DNA of 64,000 nucleotides from Saccharina japonica (Eukaryota; Sar; Phaeophyceae; Laminariales; Laminariaceae): contig MEHQ01002749.1 in NCBI GenBank assembly GCA_008828725.1, positions 79,455 through 143,454 of the forward strand, read 5' to 3'. A model generated the notes under the pieces. The model did not search any database. It was not told the origin of the DNA and saw nothing but the letters and a program-made list of their open reading frames with translations. Position 1 is the first letter of the stretch; each line of letters opens with the position of its first letter. A program made the translations under genes and the position numbers. This document shows, piece after piece, positions 46,033-54,619 of this stretch.

Positions 46033-47223
46033 AGATTCATCAGTTACGTTTGGCTTTTTTTAGACGTGATGCATGCTACCTGACGTTTTTAGGGGGCGCA
46101 ACTCATGTACCAAGTATATGTTCTGCGGAGGCTCTCCCCACTTCGAGGATCTCGTGAAGATGCCCACATAAAAGAAGAAGAATACGTTGAATCCTTCAAA
46201 ATGCTTTTTTATTCAATAGTACAGCGTTTGCCGTCTCCGATAACAGCGTACAGCCCAAATTTCAACCACAGCGATGACCAACGAAACAGAAGCCGAATAC
46301 CACTATTACTACTGCTATGGATAGCAGTTAACAATAATTATACTTTTGTATCTACTACCTTGTCTCCTGCACCCCTCCCCCCCCCCACCGTCCGCCTCCC
46401 CAGCCTCCGCATTAGGATGCCTTCATCCATACGCAAGAAAGTCTGCCTCGCAAGCGGTCCCTAGTAGGATGCATGCACCTCACCCTTTATGCGACCCTCG
46501 CCGAACACCTTACGGCGGCGCTTGGCCCTTGTTGGCCCTTGGTGCCAGCAATTCATTAATGTTAACCTCGTCCGTTTGATCAGCCGACGTGCCCTCCGTC
46601 GTCCCGGCATTGTAGGGATACGAGTGTCTATCGTCATACGACTACAGCCATACATGGCATGAGCACCCCCCCCTCCCCCCGTTGGTGCTAGCAATGTCTG
46701 CCTGGTCGGTGAAAACCGGACATGCTCCGTCCCGATCTCCACACTTGGAGGTGATCGCAGCACATTGACCATATAAACGACTTACAGCCATCGCAATGAA
46801 AGATGAAGCACAACACCAGCCCTTCCCCGCCATCCCCCCCCGGTCGCGCCTCCTCTCCGAAAAGGAGGGATGCTACGGAGTCAATGGTACAAATAAATGA
46901 CTCAAGGCAAGCATCAAACGAAGTAACCCCTCCCGTCGCTCCGCTCTCGAAAAGGGTGCGTGTCAATGACAGATGATAAGGCAAGTCACAACAATGAAGT
47001 ACCCCCCCCCCCCCCCGCGCCTCAACCTCTCTCCCTCCCTCCCGTACGTTCGGGAAATCCCGCAATCTCCAGGCGACCATCGAGCTGGATAAAATCGACG
47101 GAGAGTTCTCGGGCCCTAGGGGCAAGATCAGGCGGGACTGGTCCGAAACGCCGATTTCTCGTGTGTGTGACGTCAGCGGTCGAAGTTTTTTGCCTGCCTG
47201 GTCTCAGATCAAGGATGTAGCCG
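35799..47223 (+). CDS. Gene B: VPS62/DUF946-family protein (3' end unresolved)
   Basis: Exons 35799-36019, 39978-40031, 41013-41160, 43144-43309, 44559-44638 and 47073-47223 join with GT-AG ends and matching phase into 273 codons plus one base. The N-terminal part has RHFPRYFFDEEEDTYPCDLN, matching the family's 'P...F..DE.Y.P' opening. RLFYMNFYLVDGG, then GDHPYDLEVVIVEL, corresponds to the family's central 'GDH.GDWE' motif. RPKVFISRGKHASYPVSGK matches the 'P.VY...HASYP' motif, and RIFGFANDVCDKP the 'ND' segment. The yeast member is linked to vacuolar protein sorting; most members have no known biochemical role. In the key motif Gly-Asp-Trp-Glu is replaced by Tyr-Asp-Leu-Glu. The last exon is not certain. 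Confidence 0.75.
37380..37990 (+). mobile_element. R2 MITE copies in gene B intron 1
   Basis: A good copy spans 37814-37990: ends GTACAGGACGCCTAC..AATAAG and CTTATCAGGTGTCCTGTAC, with GAAATCTGACCCAGACTGGA and AGATAACGACTCCCGAATTT inside. A worn half-copy (TTTCTTATTTGAGAAAGGGG, then a TATAATCGCTGTCGACTT step) lies at about 37390-37475. Confidence 0.7.
38835..39021 (+). mobile_element. R2 MITE copy
   Basis: Starts GTACAGGACACCTACT, ends CTATTAATAGGTGTCCTGTAC; interior blocks CTGGATTTCTTATCTGAGAG and AAGATAACGACTCTCGAATT. It lies in intron 1 of gene B. Confidence 0.8.
39978..40031 (+). CDS. Gene B exon 2
   Basis: A 54-base exon. The acceptor GCGCGCGGAG|G follows a long pyrimidine tract; the donor is CATCAAAAG|GTTAGT. 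It encodes YMEDQSFAPGCNGAAIK. It takes phase 2 from exon 1 (AG+G, Arg) and hands phase 2 to exon 3 (AG+C, Ser). Small and without a signature motif, so supported mainly by phase and splice sites. Confidence 0.6.
40171..40500 (+). mobile_element. R4 MITE split by an R3 MITE
   Basis: TTATTACGGGGGAACGTAG is cut at 40193. TTTTAACAGGACCAAATATG resumes after 40403 and the copy ends near CTATGCCCCCCGTAATA. Without the insert it reads like the copy at 32787. Confidence 0.7.
40194..40403. mobile_element. R3 Harbinger-like MITE, copy 2
   Basis: Ends GGGCCCGTTTTAACGAA and CGTTAATTCGGGCCC, 210 bases. The interior arms CAACACACGCACCAGCACC and GGTACTGGTGCGTGTGTTG are the same as in the copy at 26294. The flanks are TTA (left) and TTT (right), one base off a perfect TWA duplication. 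Confidence 0.85.
40562..40736 (+). mobile_element. R2 MITE, full length
   Basis: 175 bases: start GTACAGGCCACCTAATAAGA, end TTATTACTGTAGGTGTCCTGTAC, with CTGGATTTCTTATCTGAGAG and AAGATAACGACTCTCGAATT inside. It is the best-preserved R2 copy and lies in intron 2 of gene B. Confidence 0.85.
41013..41160 (+). CDS. Gene B exon 3 (core motif)
   Basis: Acceptor CATCGTCGTGCAG|C; donor GACAGGG|GTAAGG. It encodes EDGTMRLFYMNFYLVDGG, a Cys-rich LPLCGCPCTCC step and VGDHPYDLEVVIVELDWTG. The Cys cluster (four Cys within ten residues) in a loop before the GDH motif is unusual. A transposon begins three bases into the intron. Confidence 0.75.
41164..41974. mobile_element. R3-type Harbinger-like element, 0.8 kb
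   Basis: Ends GGGCCCGTATTAACGAACAT and ATGTTCGTTAATACGGGCCC, flanked by TAA on both sides (left at 41162-41164 with the shared A/G edge, right TAAGTCGCC). The middle contains no transposase-like frame. It is about 600 bases longer than the 26294 and 40194 copies and shares only the ends with them. It inserted right at the gene B exon 3 donor. Edge coordinates are good to one or two bases. Confidence 0.85.
42238..42677 (-). mobile_element. R1 element with internal module
   Basis: Left GACGCATGCTATATCATAC, then CTCCACACTTGAGGATCTGT, CTCACCCGAAAGCTGG, one internal module (ACTACTTGGAATTAGTGTGG) and the end CCGCCATCGCAGCACGCGTC. It lies in intron 3 of gene B, with a short (CATA)n run inside. Confidence 0.6.
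42791..42990 (-). mobile_element. R2 MITE, diverged copy
   Basis: GAACACCTATACTAATAATA at one end; CCTGTTTCTTACCAGGTTTT near the other; interior AGTTAGTGTAGGATTGCACT and TCTCAAATAAGAAATCCAGC as in the 6228 copy. Confidence 0.6.
43144..43309 (+). CDS. Gene B exon 4
   Basis: The acceptor GTCCCCTTGCAG|AAT follows a strong C/T tract; the donor is GGAAAAG|GTGTGA (weak after GT). The peptide VSGVLYAPHGKHEHFWVRGQ, a Gly/Asp/Glu step and YGVRPKVFISRGKHASYPVS is the most family-diagnostic piece of gene B. Phase 0 in, phase 1 out. Confidence 0.8.
43471..43680 (+). mobile_element. R1 element, partial
   Basis: Starts GAGGCGTGCTAGATAGAGGT and runs through GGGCTCCTTAGCCCAATCTC and GGGATTGTTCATCGAGTTTT. 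The right part is lost into unrelated sequence followed by AGTAGC repeats. Confidence 0.6.
43735..44165 (+). repeat. (AGTAGC)n / (AGT)n satellite
   Basis: Long AGT/AGC runs in two blocks; the second (about 44033-44160) is an almost pure AGTAGC hexamer. Open frames of Ser and Leu/Tyr/Cys here are repeat artefacts. It lies in intron 4 of gene B. Confidence 0.9.
44440..44558 (+). repeat. (ATC/ACC)n microsatellite ending at a splice acceptor
   Basis: About 38 trinucleotide units. The last CATCAG supplies the AG acceptor of gene B exon 5, and the run itself forms the pyrimidine-containing tract before it. Confidence 0.85.
44559..44638 (+). CDS. Gene B exon 5
   Basis: Acceptor CACCATCAG|TT; donor ATGAATCAG|GTTAGT. 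It encodes LRIFGFANDVCDKPVASE, then TPFVPMNQ. It takes phase 1 (G+TT, Val) and leaves phase 0. The FGFAND piece fits the 'ND' segment that follows HASYP in this family. Confidence 0.75.
45271..45465. mobile_element. 195-bp inverted-repeat MITE
   Basis: Ends GTATATCACACCCCCTGGGG and the near inverse CCGAGGGGGTGTGGTATAC; the inner GAATTTCGAA also pairs with the TTGAAATTCG before the right end. It is the only copy in the window and lies in intron 5 of gene B. Confidence 0.7.
45636..45940 (+). repeat. R7 dispersed repeat, copy 1
   Basis: About 300 bases shared with 52370-52665: GGGTGAGACACAGCAGAGTA, AATCAAGCGTAGCAGAGAAG, CCCAGAGCCGTGATGACATA, CCCGAATACGAATGACATCC, TACCGGCCTTCCAAGCCCAT. No coding frame and no inverted ends. 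It could be a SINE or part of an LTR. It lies in intron 5 of gene B. Confidence 0.75.
45980..46030 (+). repeat. (GA)n microsatellite
   Basis: About 24 pure GA units. Confidence 0.9.
46470..46945 (-). repeat. R5 repeat cluster
   Basis: Three R5 pieces in mixed order: CCCGGCATTGTAGGGATACG...CATACATGGCATGAGCACC, GCTAGCAATGTCTGCCTGGT...GACATGCTCCGTCCCG, and GGAGGGATGCTACGGAGTCA...GACTCAAGGCAAGCATC. It lies in intron 5 of gene B, just upstream of exon 6. Confidence 0.6.
47073..47223 (+). CDS. Gene B exon 6
   Basis: The acceptor CGCAATCTCCAG|GCG lies about 30 bases after a CCTCTCTCCCTCCCTCCC tract; the donor is GTAGCCG|GTGAGA. It encodes ATIELDKIDGEFSGPRGKIR, then RDWSETPISRVCDVSGRS and FLPAWSQIKDVA. 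The 'Asp-Gly-x-Phe-Ser-Gly' step suits the family's C-terminal strand. It leaves one base, so at least one further exon is required. Confidence 0.65.
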
Positions 47224-47689
47224 GTGAGATATACTGTATATATATTATATTATATGTATTATATATGGGGGTGTTGATCCCGTCTCGATGGTGGCTTGAC
47301 TACATGCAATGCTTCCGAGCGAATGTTTTCAACGTTGATCACTCATAAGCATTCCCCGACAAAAAAAACAAAAACAAGGGAACCCCCTAAAGGAAACATA
47401 AGACACGAAGTCTTACGCCCTTCCGCGCCTACTGTGGGGTAAATCCTGTATAACTTATGCCTGAAATGGTGAAGATGCTACCTTCTTAGCTATACGTATA
47501 TAGGGCCTAGGGAATCCTTGTAACACTCCCCCCCCCTCTCAACGGAGGGATCTTTGGGACGTAACGGTACCTACTGTATACGGCCGTACGTTGATGACCT
47601 ACCCGCTTCGTTTCAAGACCTGGGGAACCAGGGAGACACTGTTTTTAGAGACCCGCGCACAAGTGTTTCGATACAAGAAACGTTTGACG

Positions 47690-47765
47690 CAAGGTTCGAA
47701 CCCGTGTCCTCGACGACGTCAAATGTAGAGGTGTTTTGCCGACTAAGCTATATAGGGGTGAAATG
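47690..47765 (-). other. tRNA-like fragment (possible SINE head)
   Basis: On the minus strand TAGCTTAGTCGGCAAAACAC resembles an A-box/D-arm and GGGTTCGAACC a B-box/T-arm, about 30 bases apart. The acceptor and anticodon stems do not pair, so it is not a functional tRNA. A similar but weaker stretch lies at about 55880-55930. Confidence 0.35.
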
Positions 47766-48024
47766 TTGATCATTTACCCAGCCCAGGGTAAAATCCGTAT
47801 AACATTTATCAAACATCGTTGGATCCTATGAATATGTACACGTATGTCTCTTAGCTTTATTTGTTCGATACCTCCTAACACACGGGAGTGTGCAGCGAGC
47901 TTAGCTTAGCGTAGCTTAGCTTAAGCTCACCCGTTTTCTTGAAAATTAGATTTGCAGCTCGTCACATTGACAAGCCTCGGGAACTTTGGATACTACGTGC
48001 TGAAACGCCCGACGGATCGCGATT

Positions 48025-48165
48025 GACCGACCGACCGACCTGGCCGACCGACCGAGCGGCAGTCCAACCGACCGACCGACCGGCCGGCCGACCGACCGAC
48101 CGACCGACCGACCGACCGACCGACCGACCGACCGACCGACCGACCGACCGACGGCCGGACAGACC
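48025..48165 (+). repeat. (GACC)n tetranucleotide repeat
   Basis: About 30 GACC units with a few GGCC steps. The open frames through it (TDRP, SVGR) are artefacts. Confidence 0.9.
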
Positions 48166-48764
48166 GGGGGTTAAAAAATAAAGACATTGCTCCGAGATAG
48201 CTGAAGTGATCGACCGACCTAGCCCGTACGGCAGGAGGGGGGTACTGTTACGAAGGCCCTTGGTTTCAATCGCTCCGAGCCCCTCAGCCGTGCCAATATC
48301 CTGATTCTTTGCAGTATTAAGCATTCGTTTACGATTTATGGTCACACGATATGCGCGCACCGCCATGGAAGGTTGGTTCGTACGTTACGCCAACAAAAAG
48401 TAGCCTCACGTACATGTATTTAACGAGGATTGCACGTCGACTCACCAGAGTGGCCTAAACGCGGGAATGGGGTCGGGGATAGCCCCCCCTCCCCCCTCCC
48501 CCCACCGTACATAGCAGCACCACTCAGCACGCATCATCTTGCGAAATGTTTTTGATTTACCCTTTTTTTCTGATCGATGGCCCCCCCCCCCCCCCCCCCC
48601 CCGTGTAAACTTGCTTGCTTCGAAATTGGTTTGAAACAGGTCCGGCGCTATCGAAAATTTGCTGCGCAGCAACATGATCCTTACTTTGCCAGGGTATATG
48701 GTTTCGGGTCGAAATAACTGACTCGTGTACTGCAAAAGGGGGGGCCCATTTAGGGTGGAGTGTG

Positions 48765-49425
48765 TGCCCATTTAGGGGGGGGGGGGGCCCGTTTAGGGGG
48801 GGGGGGTGCCCATTTAGGGGGGGGGGTGCCCATTTAGGGGGGGGGGTGCCCATTTAGGGGGGGGGGTGCCCATTTAGGGGGGGGGGTGCCCATTTAGGGG
48901 GGGGGGTGCCCATTTAGGGGGGGGGGTGCCCATTTAGGGGGGGGGGTGCCCATTTAGGGGGGGGGGTGCCCATTTAGGGGGGGGGGTGCCCATTTAGGGG
49001 GGGGGGTGCCCATTTAGGGGGGGGGGTGCCCATTTAGGGGGGGGGGTGCCCATTTAGGGGGGGGGGTGCCCATTTAGGGGGGGGGGTGCCCATTTAGGGG
49101 GGGGGGTGCCCATTTAGGGGGGGGGGTGCCCATTTAGGGGGGGGGGTGCCCATTTAGGGGGGGGGGTGCCCATTTAGGGGGGGGGGTGCCCATTTAGGGG
49201 GGGGGGTGCCCATTTAGGGGGGGGGGTGCCCATTTAGGGGGGGGGGTGCCCATTTAGGGGGGGGGGTGCCCATTTAGGGGGGGGGGTGCCCATTTAGGGG
49301 GGGGGGTGCCCATTTAGGGGGGGGGGTGCCCATTTAGGGGGGGGGGTGCCCATTTAGGGGGGGGGGTGCCCATTTAGGGGGGGGGGTGCCCATTTAGGGG
49401 GGGGGGTGCCCGTTTGTTTGGAGGG
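48765..49425 (+). repeat. 20-bp G-rich minisatellite
   Basis: About 33 copies of GGGGGGTGCCCATTTAGGGG, nearly all identical from 48800 to 49408. Degenerate units lie at both edges. True copy number is uncertain because of the G runs. Confidence 0.95.
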
Positions 49426-49489
49426 GGTGCCCGTTTAGTAGAGTACACTTTTAGTGTGGACTGTCCACTTAAGGTAGGGGTGCCCGTTG

Positions 49490-50690
49490 TTTTATGGGGT
49501 TGCTCGTTTTGGCGTGTGCTTCACGTGTGCTATATCGTCGATTGTGCGACGGTTCATTTAGGGTTTTGCAGCAGATACAATGCATGTCGATCGAGCCCCC
49601 CCCCAGTCCCGCAGGAAAGCCGCCGAACAGTATAGATAGGCATGTAGTAGGTATATACCGTCCGCGGCTGGGCTGGACTGGGTGTTTGTGTGGTGGTGGT
49701 GGGGGGGGGGGTGGGGGGGGTACGTGGGGAACCCCGTTGTTGTAAATGCTGGGTGCTTTTGTCGGCTGAATGTGCGACGTTTCGTTTTGAGCCTGCTTGG
49801 GAGACGCTTTTGTTTTTCGTTTATCGAGCACCCTCTAGCTAAAGAATATCTATCAGAGATATGATAGGACAGACGGTTTGCGGCGCTGCACCCACAAAAT
49901 ACACGGCAGAGGAAAGGCCCACTAAGTGTGTTGTTGTAGGCGCCGGGTTGCTGCATCACAATCGGCGTGCTGTGGATGTGCTTGCATGCTTGACTGCGCG
50001 ACGTTTTACTATGCGTGTCGGGCGCTCTCTGACGAATTTTGGCCTTAAGGGAAAGTCACCGACAAATATTTAATGTACTGTAGATATATATACGCCGTTC
50101 GTGGCTGGGCGGGTAGGGAAGGGGGGTGGGTGTACGCGTACGAGAAATGCGGTTTCTGGAGGCGCCGGAAGCGGCATCTCGGCGGTATGCTCGATGTGCT
50201 GCATCGTTTTGGTTCTGCGACGTTTCTTTTCAGTTTTAGACATGCATACGGCATGTATGCGTGCCTATTTAGTGTCACTAGGTAATGTAGCAAGGTAATT
50301 TTCGCGGCTTGGGGGCGGGGGGAGCAATCAACGCCGTTGATGTACACATAGGTGCTGGATGGATGCGGCATCAAGCAAGCAAGTAATGTGTTGGATTAAT
50401 GTGCTGCATCATTGATTGTGCGAGTTTTGTTTTTTTCAGGTGTATGCTGGTCGATCGATCCCTTTCTATACCATAGCTTGGCTTTGGGGGAACGCTCCCG
50501 AACCATGCAGAGTCGAAGGCTATTATATCGTTCACGACTAGAAGAGGGAATACTAATACACTAATACTTCCGATAAATTATAGGCGCTGGATGCTGTGCA
50601 CCAAGCAATAATGTGCTGCATCAATTGTGATTGTTCGATGTTTCCATTTCAGGCCCAGAGCATACGCTTCAGCAATGTTGCCCTCTTCTT
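49490..50690 (+). repeat. Degenerate ~200-bp tandem units
   Basis: Five or six diverged units share GTGCTGCAT, a TGTGCGACGTTT-like block, often a TTTTCAG step and then CCG..CGTGGCTGGGCGGG. One unit contains a phase-compatible candidate last exon for gene B (acceptor GGGTTTTGCAG|CA at 49572, 22 codons to a TAG at 49637). That exon is a guess. Confidence 0.45.
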
Positions 50691-50764
50691 CTTTTTTAAA
50701 TATTGCGTTTTGCATCACCAGACAACAACGTGCGGCATGATCTTCAACGTTCTAAACTCACGAA

Positions 50765-50905
50765 CATTCCTGGTATAATCTGCATCGATCTAGTAAGATT
50801 TTCACGGGCTGGGTTTGTTCTGTACTGTGCAGATCTTGCACAATCGCTCACAACGGCAGGCGACGAGCTAGATCATCTGTAGATAACCCATCTGTAGATG
50901 ATCTT
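50765..50905 (+). repeat. R6 repeat copy 3
   Basis: AATCTGCATCGATCTAGTAA, GATCTTGCACAATCGCTCAC and GCTAGATCATCTGTAGATAA; matches copies 1 and 2. Confidence 0.6.
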
Positions 50906-51056
50906 TCCCAGGTGCAAAGCATCCCTTAAACAGGAACAAAACCCAAGGGAAAACGAAAACAATGAAGGAATGGTCTCGTTCGATAAAAAAAAAGTAAAAA
51001 CCAGATTGTCGGGGGGAACGTTTGTCACAGAAGAAGCACCCGTTTATAGTTGATTG

Positions 51057-51386
51057 AGCCATTATCAAGACGATGCCTCTCAGCTGCGAGAGACGGCAAA
51101 CACCTTATTCCCCAATGTCGAAACTCTTATTTTCAAAGGCTGCATGCTTGATAACTTCGATGTGTCAGTTGGTAGGGCCACGCCCTTTTTACAAGTCGTG
51201 TACTATTCGACGGGAGGAGGAGGAGGAGGAGGAGGAGGAGGAGGAGGACAGGATCACCACCTTGTCATGCTTTCGTTCGACAGTATCACGGCAGTATCGG
51301 CCCTCCCCCAAAAAATAAACTTCAAGGAATCTAACCAGCTCGTGGCAATGAAAAAACAAAACCTACGAAACCACTATGTAGCGTAG
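51057..51386 (+). CDS. Open frame of unknown standing
   Basis: A 110-codon frame with a protein-like start (QDDASQLRETANTLFPNVET, then LIFKGCMLDNFDVSVG) and a (GGA)n run read as poly-Gly. The first part loosely resembles a leucine-rich-repeat strand. No splice context or homologous domain can be confirmed. It may be a gene fragment or chance. Confidence 0.2.
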   Translation, partial: SHYQDDASQLRETANTLFPNVETLIFKGCMLDNFDVSVGRATPFLQVVYYSTGGGGGGGGGGGGQDHHLVMLSFDSITAVSALPQKINFKESNQLVAMKKQNLRNHYVA

Positions 51387-52369
51387 AATCTCGCCGCGTC
51401 TATATAAAGAAGTTGTGAGAAATCTGTTCCGACTCCGACGCGTTCCCGCTCCGTCAAAATAAGGGATGTTGACCTACCGCAAAATCTGATTTCATTTTTT
51501 TTTTTTCATAGAGAAATACCGTTACTACGAGGGTGGTCGAAACATTATTTTTTTGACATCTCACAGAATTTTTTGTTCCTTAGGGGGGGAGGGGGGTTAC
51601 TAAAACCAAGTGAAAAAAATGAAAATAAGGATCATTTTTTTTTTTCCATTTTCTTATTTCATCGTGTGATCACAACGGTTGCAACGGTTTTCTATTCTGA
51701 CCTCTGGGGGTGTGGTGTGTCGTTTTCTCTTTTTTCTGGACGCCTCTGGTTACTACGTGTTGTTTGTTGTATTGCGGGAGACCACTCGTAGGAAATAGGG
51801 ACCTACGATACAAACAACATCCTATATATTTCCCTACTTTTACTACTAGTAACAATATTTGGTCCTTTGGTCCCCCGTTTTAGACACGAAGTTGTTGTGA
51901 CGTCGTTCGACAGAGCCCCCCCCCCCCAGCTTGCTGCGACGTTAAGCACAAGCACCGTCTCGTATTACGGTGTCGTTCGACACAGCACCCTGACCAGCTT
52001 GGGGCAGGCGCGTGCATGCTCTGGAACTCCTTATTTTATGTAATAACCACAGGACCATTACAACAGTACCACCTTCTCCGATAAATGTTGAAAGCTTCTG
52101 CTAAATTTACCGCTGTGTAATATGGAGGCCGATCCACAACCGCGTGGGCTACAGCCATCTATCTATCGAATCTATGGCTTATCTATGACCTTCTAAAAAG
52201 AGGTAGGGCCATACGTATATAGTCCATGGGCCGCCTCTATCGAATCTGTATGGGCTACGGCCTTCCAAAAAAAGGTAGGGCCATACGCGCGTATATAGCC
52301 CATGAGGCGCCTTTGCTGTAATTCGGAATTGTTGTCTAGTGTGTCCTGCCGACGACGCCATGTGTAATA

Positions 52370-52665
52370 AGGCAAGACTGGGTGAGACACAGAGTATCCC
52401 CTTGCAGGTGTGTCTATAAAGCATCCTTGGTGTTACTCACTTTCACTTATAATCAAGCGTAGAAGAGAAGCAGCTTATTAGATTATCCCCAGAGCCGTGA
52501 GGACATCTATCTGGCTCGGAAGGGCTTCAAGTATGACCCTCCCGATCTTACCACTACCACTACCCCGAATACGAATGCCACCCAAGTAATACGAAAACGG
52601 ACCAATTATCTATCTATCTATGCTGAGGCAATTACCGGCCTTCCAAGCCCCATACCATTACATTA
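52370..52665 (+). repeat. R7 dispersed repeat, copy 2
   Basis: Same blocks and order as 45636-45940, with a (CTAT)n expansion near 52610. It is preceded at about 52190-52310 by two hairpins with arms ATGGGCTA..GCCTTCC and GGTAGGGCCATACG, a pattern also seen at 5040-5095. Confidence 0.75.
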
Positions 52666-53484
52666 GCGTGACGTACGTACGGAAACTAGTATTGGATCTT
52701 ATCCTTGTTGGCAAGTCATCTTTTGTCGTCACTCGATAACACGGAGTAATAATCAGTAGTATATTATGCTCCAGAGTTGGATCCTCGAGATACCGAGTAG
52801 TGGCCAATCAGAGTTCATTATCAATCAAGCCAGTAAAGGTATGCAGGACAATTAATACATTGTCGTACCTGGTGTCTACTATATCGTAAGTGGTTTAGTT
52901 GCTCGGTAACCACGTGTGGAACAACATTCCTCCAAGTAAACACGATGCGGAAAGATTGCTAAGCTGTCGTGGTACATTGTGTGAAGCACATTATGGATTA
53001 CCGTATATAGACTGCGTACTTCGTACAAAATCGGTAACGATTGTTGTTGCGTTGTCTTACGTATGGGTGTCGTACGAAGTACATGTTGCTCTTGTGAGAT
53101 GCAAACTATCGTAGCAAGGGCATGTTGATGTTTGCGATCCTCAAGATCATCAAGGGAGCAGGAGCGATTACACGCCCACTCCTCTCCTCTCCTCTTCTTT
53201 TGCTCATCATCAGCCTCGCTTTTGAGCACATACATTAATCAACATTGTTGGCCTGGAGTCTTCTCTTCTATTGAAGCGTTCATACAAGTTCGCCTAACAG
53301 CGACTTAAGCGTTCACCTCAAATGTAGGTTGTGTCTTGACTGGTCATCAGCAAGCGAACCTACAGCGTACACACCAGCTACGAGCTGGTACACACGCTGA
53401 ATCCACATCCTTATTAACTAGGAATATTGGATTTTTCGAAAAACACCGAATACGCTACTACTGCTTCAGACACCAACCATACAG

Positions 53485-53935
53485 GACGCGTGCTACGGTA
53501 GGGGTAGGTATACCTTTTTTTGGCTGAAGCGTTTTCTGAATGACTGAAAAATGTATGCCATACTAATTCCAAGTAGTTTGTCCCCAAAAACGGGGGACCA
53601 GTTCTTAAGGTGTTAAAGGTTCCTTAACCCTCAATCGTCGAAATTGCAACGGTTTTCATTTTAATACTCACGCCATGTGACTGTTCCTCCGGTACCATTC
53701 CGTCGTCGCATTAGTAGTTCGTACATAGTGTGGGATCAATGAGGTTCTGTCTGCACCGTCCGGAGGCGTTTGTCCACACCCGGGGACCCGCTTCATTCGT
53801 CCCCTGTTAGAGATTCTAAACTAATCGGGTAGCCTTTTTTTTTTTTTCCCCTCTCCCTTAGATCCGGTTTTAAGTGAGGTATAGAGAGCTCCTCTAATGA
53901 TGACCCTCATAAAAATCATGGTGCACCTCTTCGGT
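53485..53935 (+). mobile_element. R1 element, interrupted
   Basis: Starts GACGCGTGCTACGGTAGGGG and contains an internal module (TAATTCCAAGTAGTTTGTCC), about 250 bases of foreign sequence, then GTGAGGTATAGAGAGCTCC and GGTGCACCTCT. The right TIR appears broken by the element at 53940. Confidence 0.65.
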
Positions 53936-53939
53936 TTTA

Positions 53940-54214
53940 GACTGGTGCTACGATAGGGGGGGTACCCACGTTTTCACTACCGGGTTTTGGCCACTCGGAC
54001 GAGTGGCTCCGAATCTAACTGAAATCTGGACCTAAACATAGTTTGTTGGCGTTGCGTAACAAAACTTCCAATGGCGGCGCATATCGAACAACAAAAAACA
54101 AAAAGGTTTATGAGTATCATACAACGCAGTAAAGCAGTCACTCGGCCGAGCGGCTCTGTGCAGGTGAAAAACGAGCACCTATATATACATGACCCCCCTA
54201 CCGTAGCACCAGTC
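53940..54214. mobile_element. R1-related element with GACTGGTGCTACG ends
   Basis: 275 bases. Ends GACTGGTGCTACGATAGGGG and CCCCCTACCGTAGCACCAGTC; inside, GGCCACTCGGACGAGTGGCTC and CACTCGGCCGAGCGGCTCTG are subterminal repeats. A remnant of the same type (CCATACCGCGGCACCAGTC) abuts 56911. Confidence 0.75.
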
Positions 54215-54219
54215 GGTAC

Positions 54220-54448
54220 CATGATGCGTCCTAGCCCTACCCTTAACCCCACGCCCGACCCCGCCCCGACCCGACCCGCATGAGCCTCGCCTCGAAGATA
54301 TCAGGCGTTTTTGTTTTGTTTTGTTTTGTTTTTTGAAACATTGATTGGTCGACCACACTAAAGGCCTGCGTATAATTACACATTATTCCCCGGTTTCCAT
54401 ACTTTATGTCCTAAATACTATATAATTCAATGATGCGGTAAAGGCTAC
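54220..54448 (-). repeat. R9 repeat copy 2
   Basis: Inverted counterpart of 14260-14480: CCCTACCCTTAACCCCACGC, ATATCAGGCGTTTTTG, GTCGACCACACTAAAGG, CCGGTTTCCATACTTTATG, TGCGGTAAAGGCTAC. The telomere-type part is reduced to CCCTACCCTTAACCCC. Confidence 0.75.
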
Positions 54449-54456
54449 CTGGTACA

Positions 54457-54618
54457 GTACAGGACACCTAATAAGAAACAGGAAATCTGTTCCAGGCTGG
54501 ATTTCTTGATTGAGATAGGGTGCTTTCTACACTAATCGCAAGATAACGACTCCCGAATTTATCATTTTCCTCCAAATCTCAGTCTGGCTTTCTTCTCAGC
54601 CTGTTTTTATTGGGTGTT
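54457..54618 (+). mobile_element. R2 MITE copy
   Basis: Starts GTACAGGACACCTAATAAGA and ends CCTGTTTTTATTGGGTGT, 162 bases with the usual internal blocks. It lies directly beside the R9 copy. Confidence 0.8.
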
Positions 54619-54619
54619 A

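Noticed and set aside
47690..47765. A functional tRNA gene on the minus strand
   Set aside because: Box-A and box-B-like words are present but the acceptor and anticodon stems do not pair.
48765..49425. CRISPR-like or centromere repeat
   Set aside because: A 20-base unit without spacers, too short and too local for a centromeric satellite.
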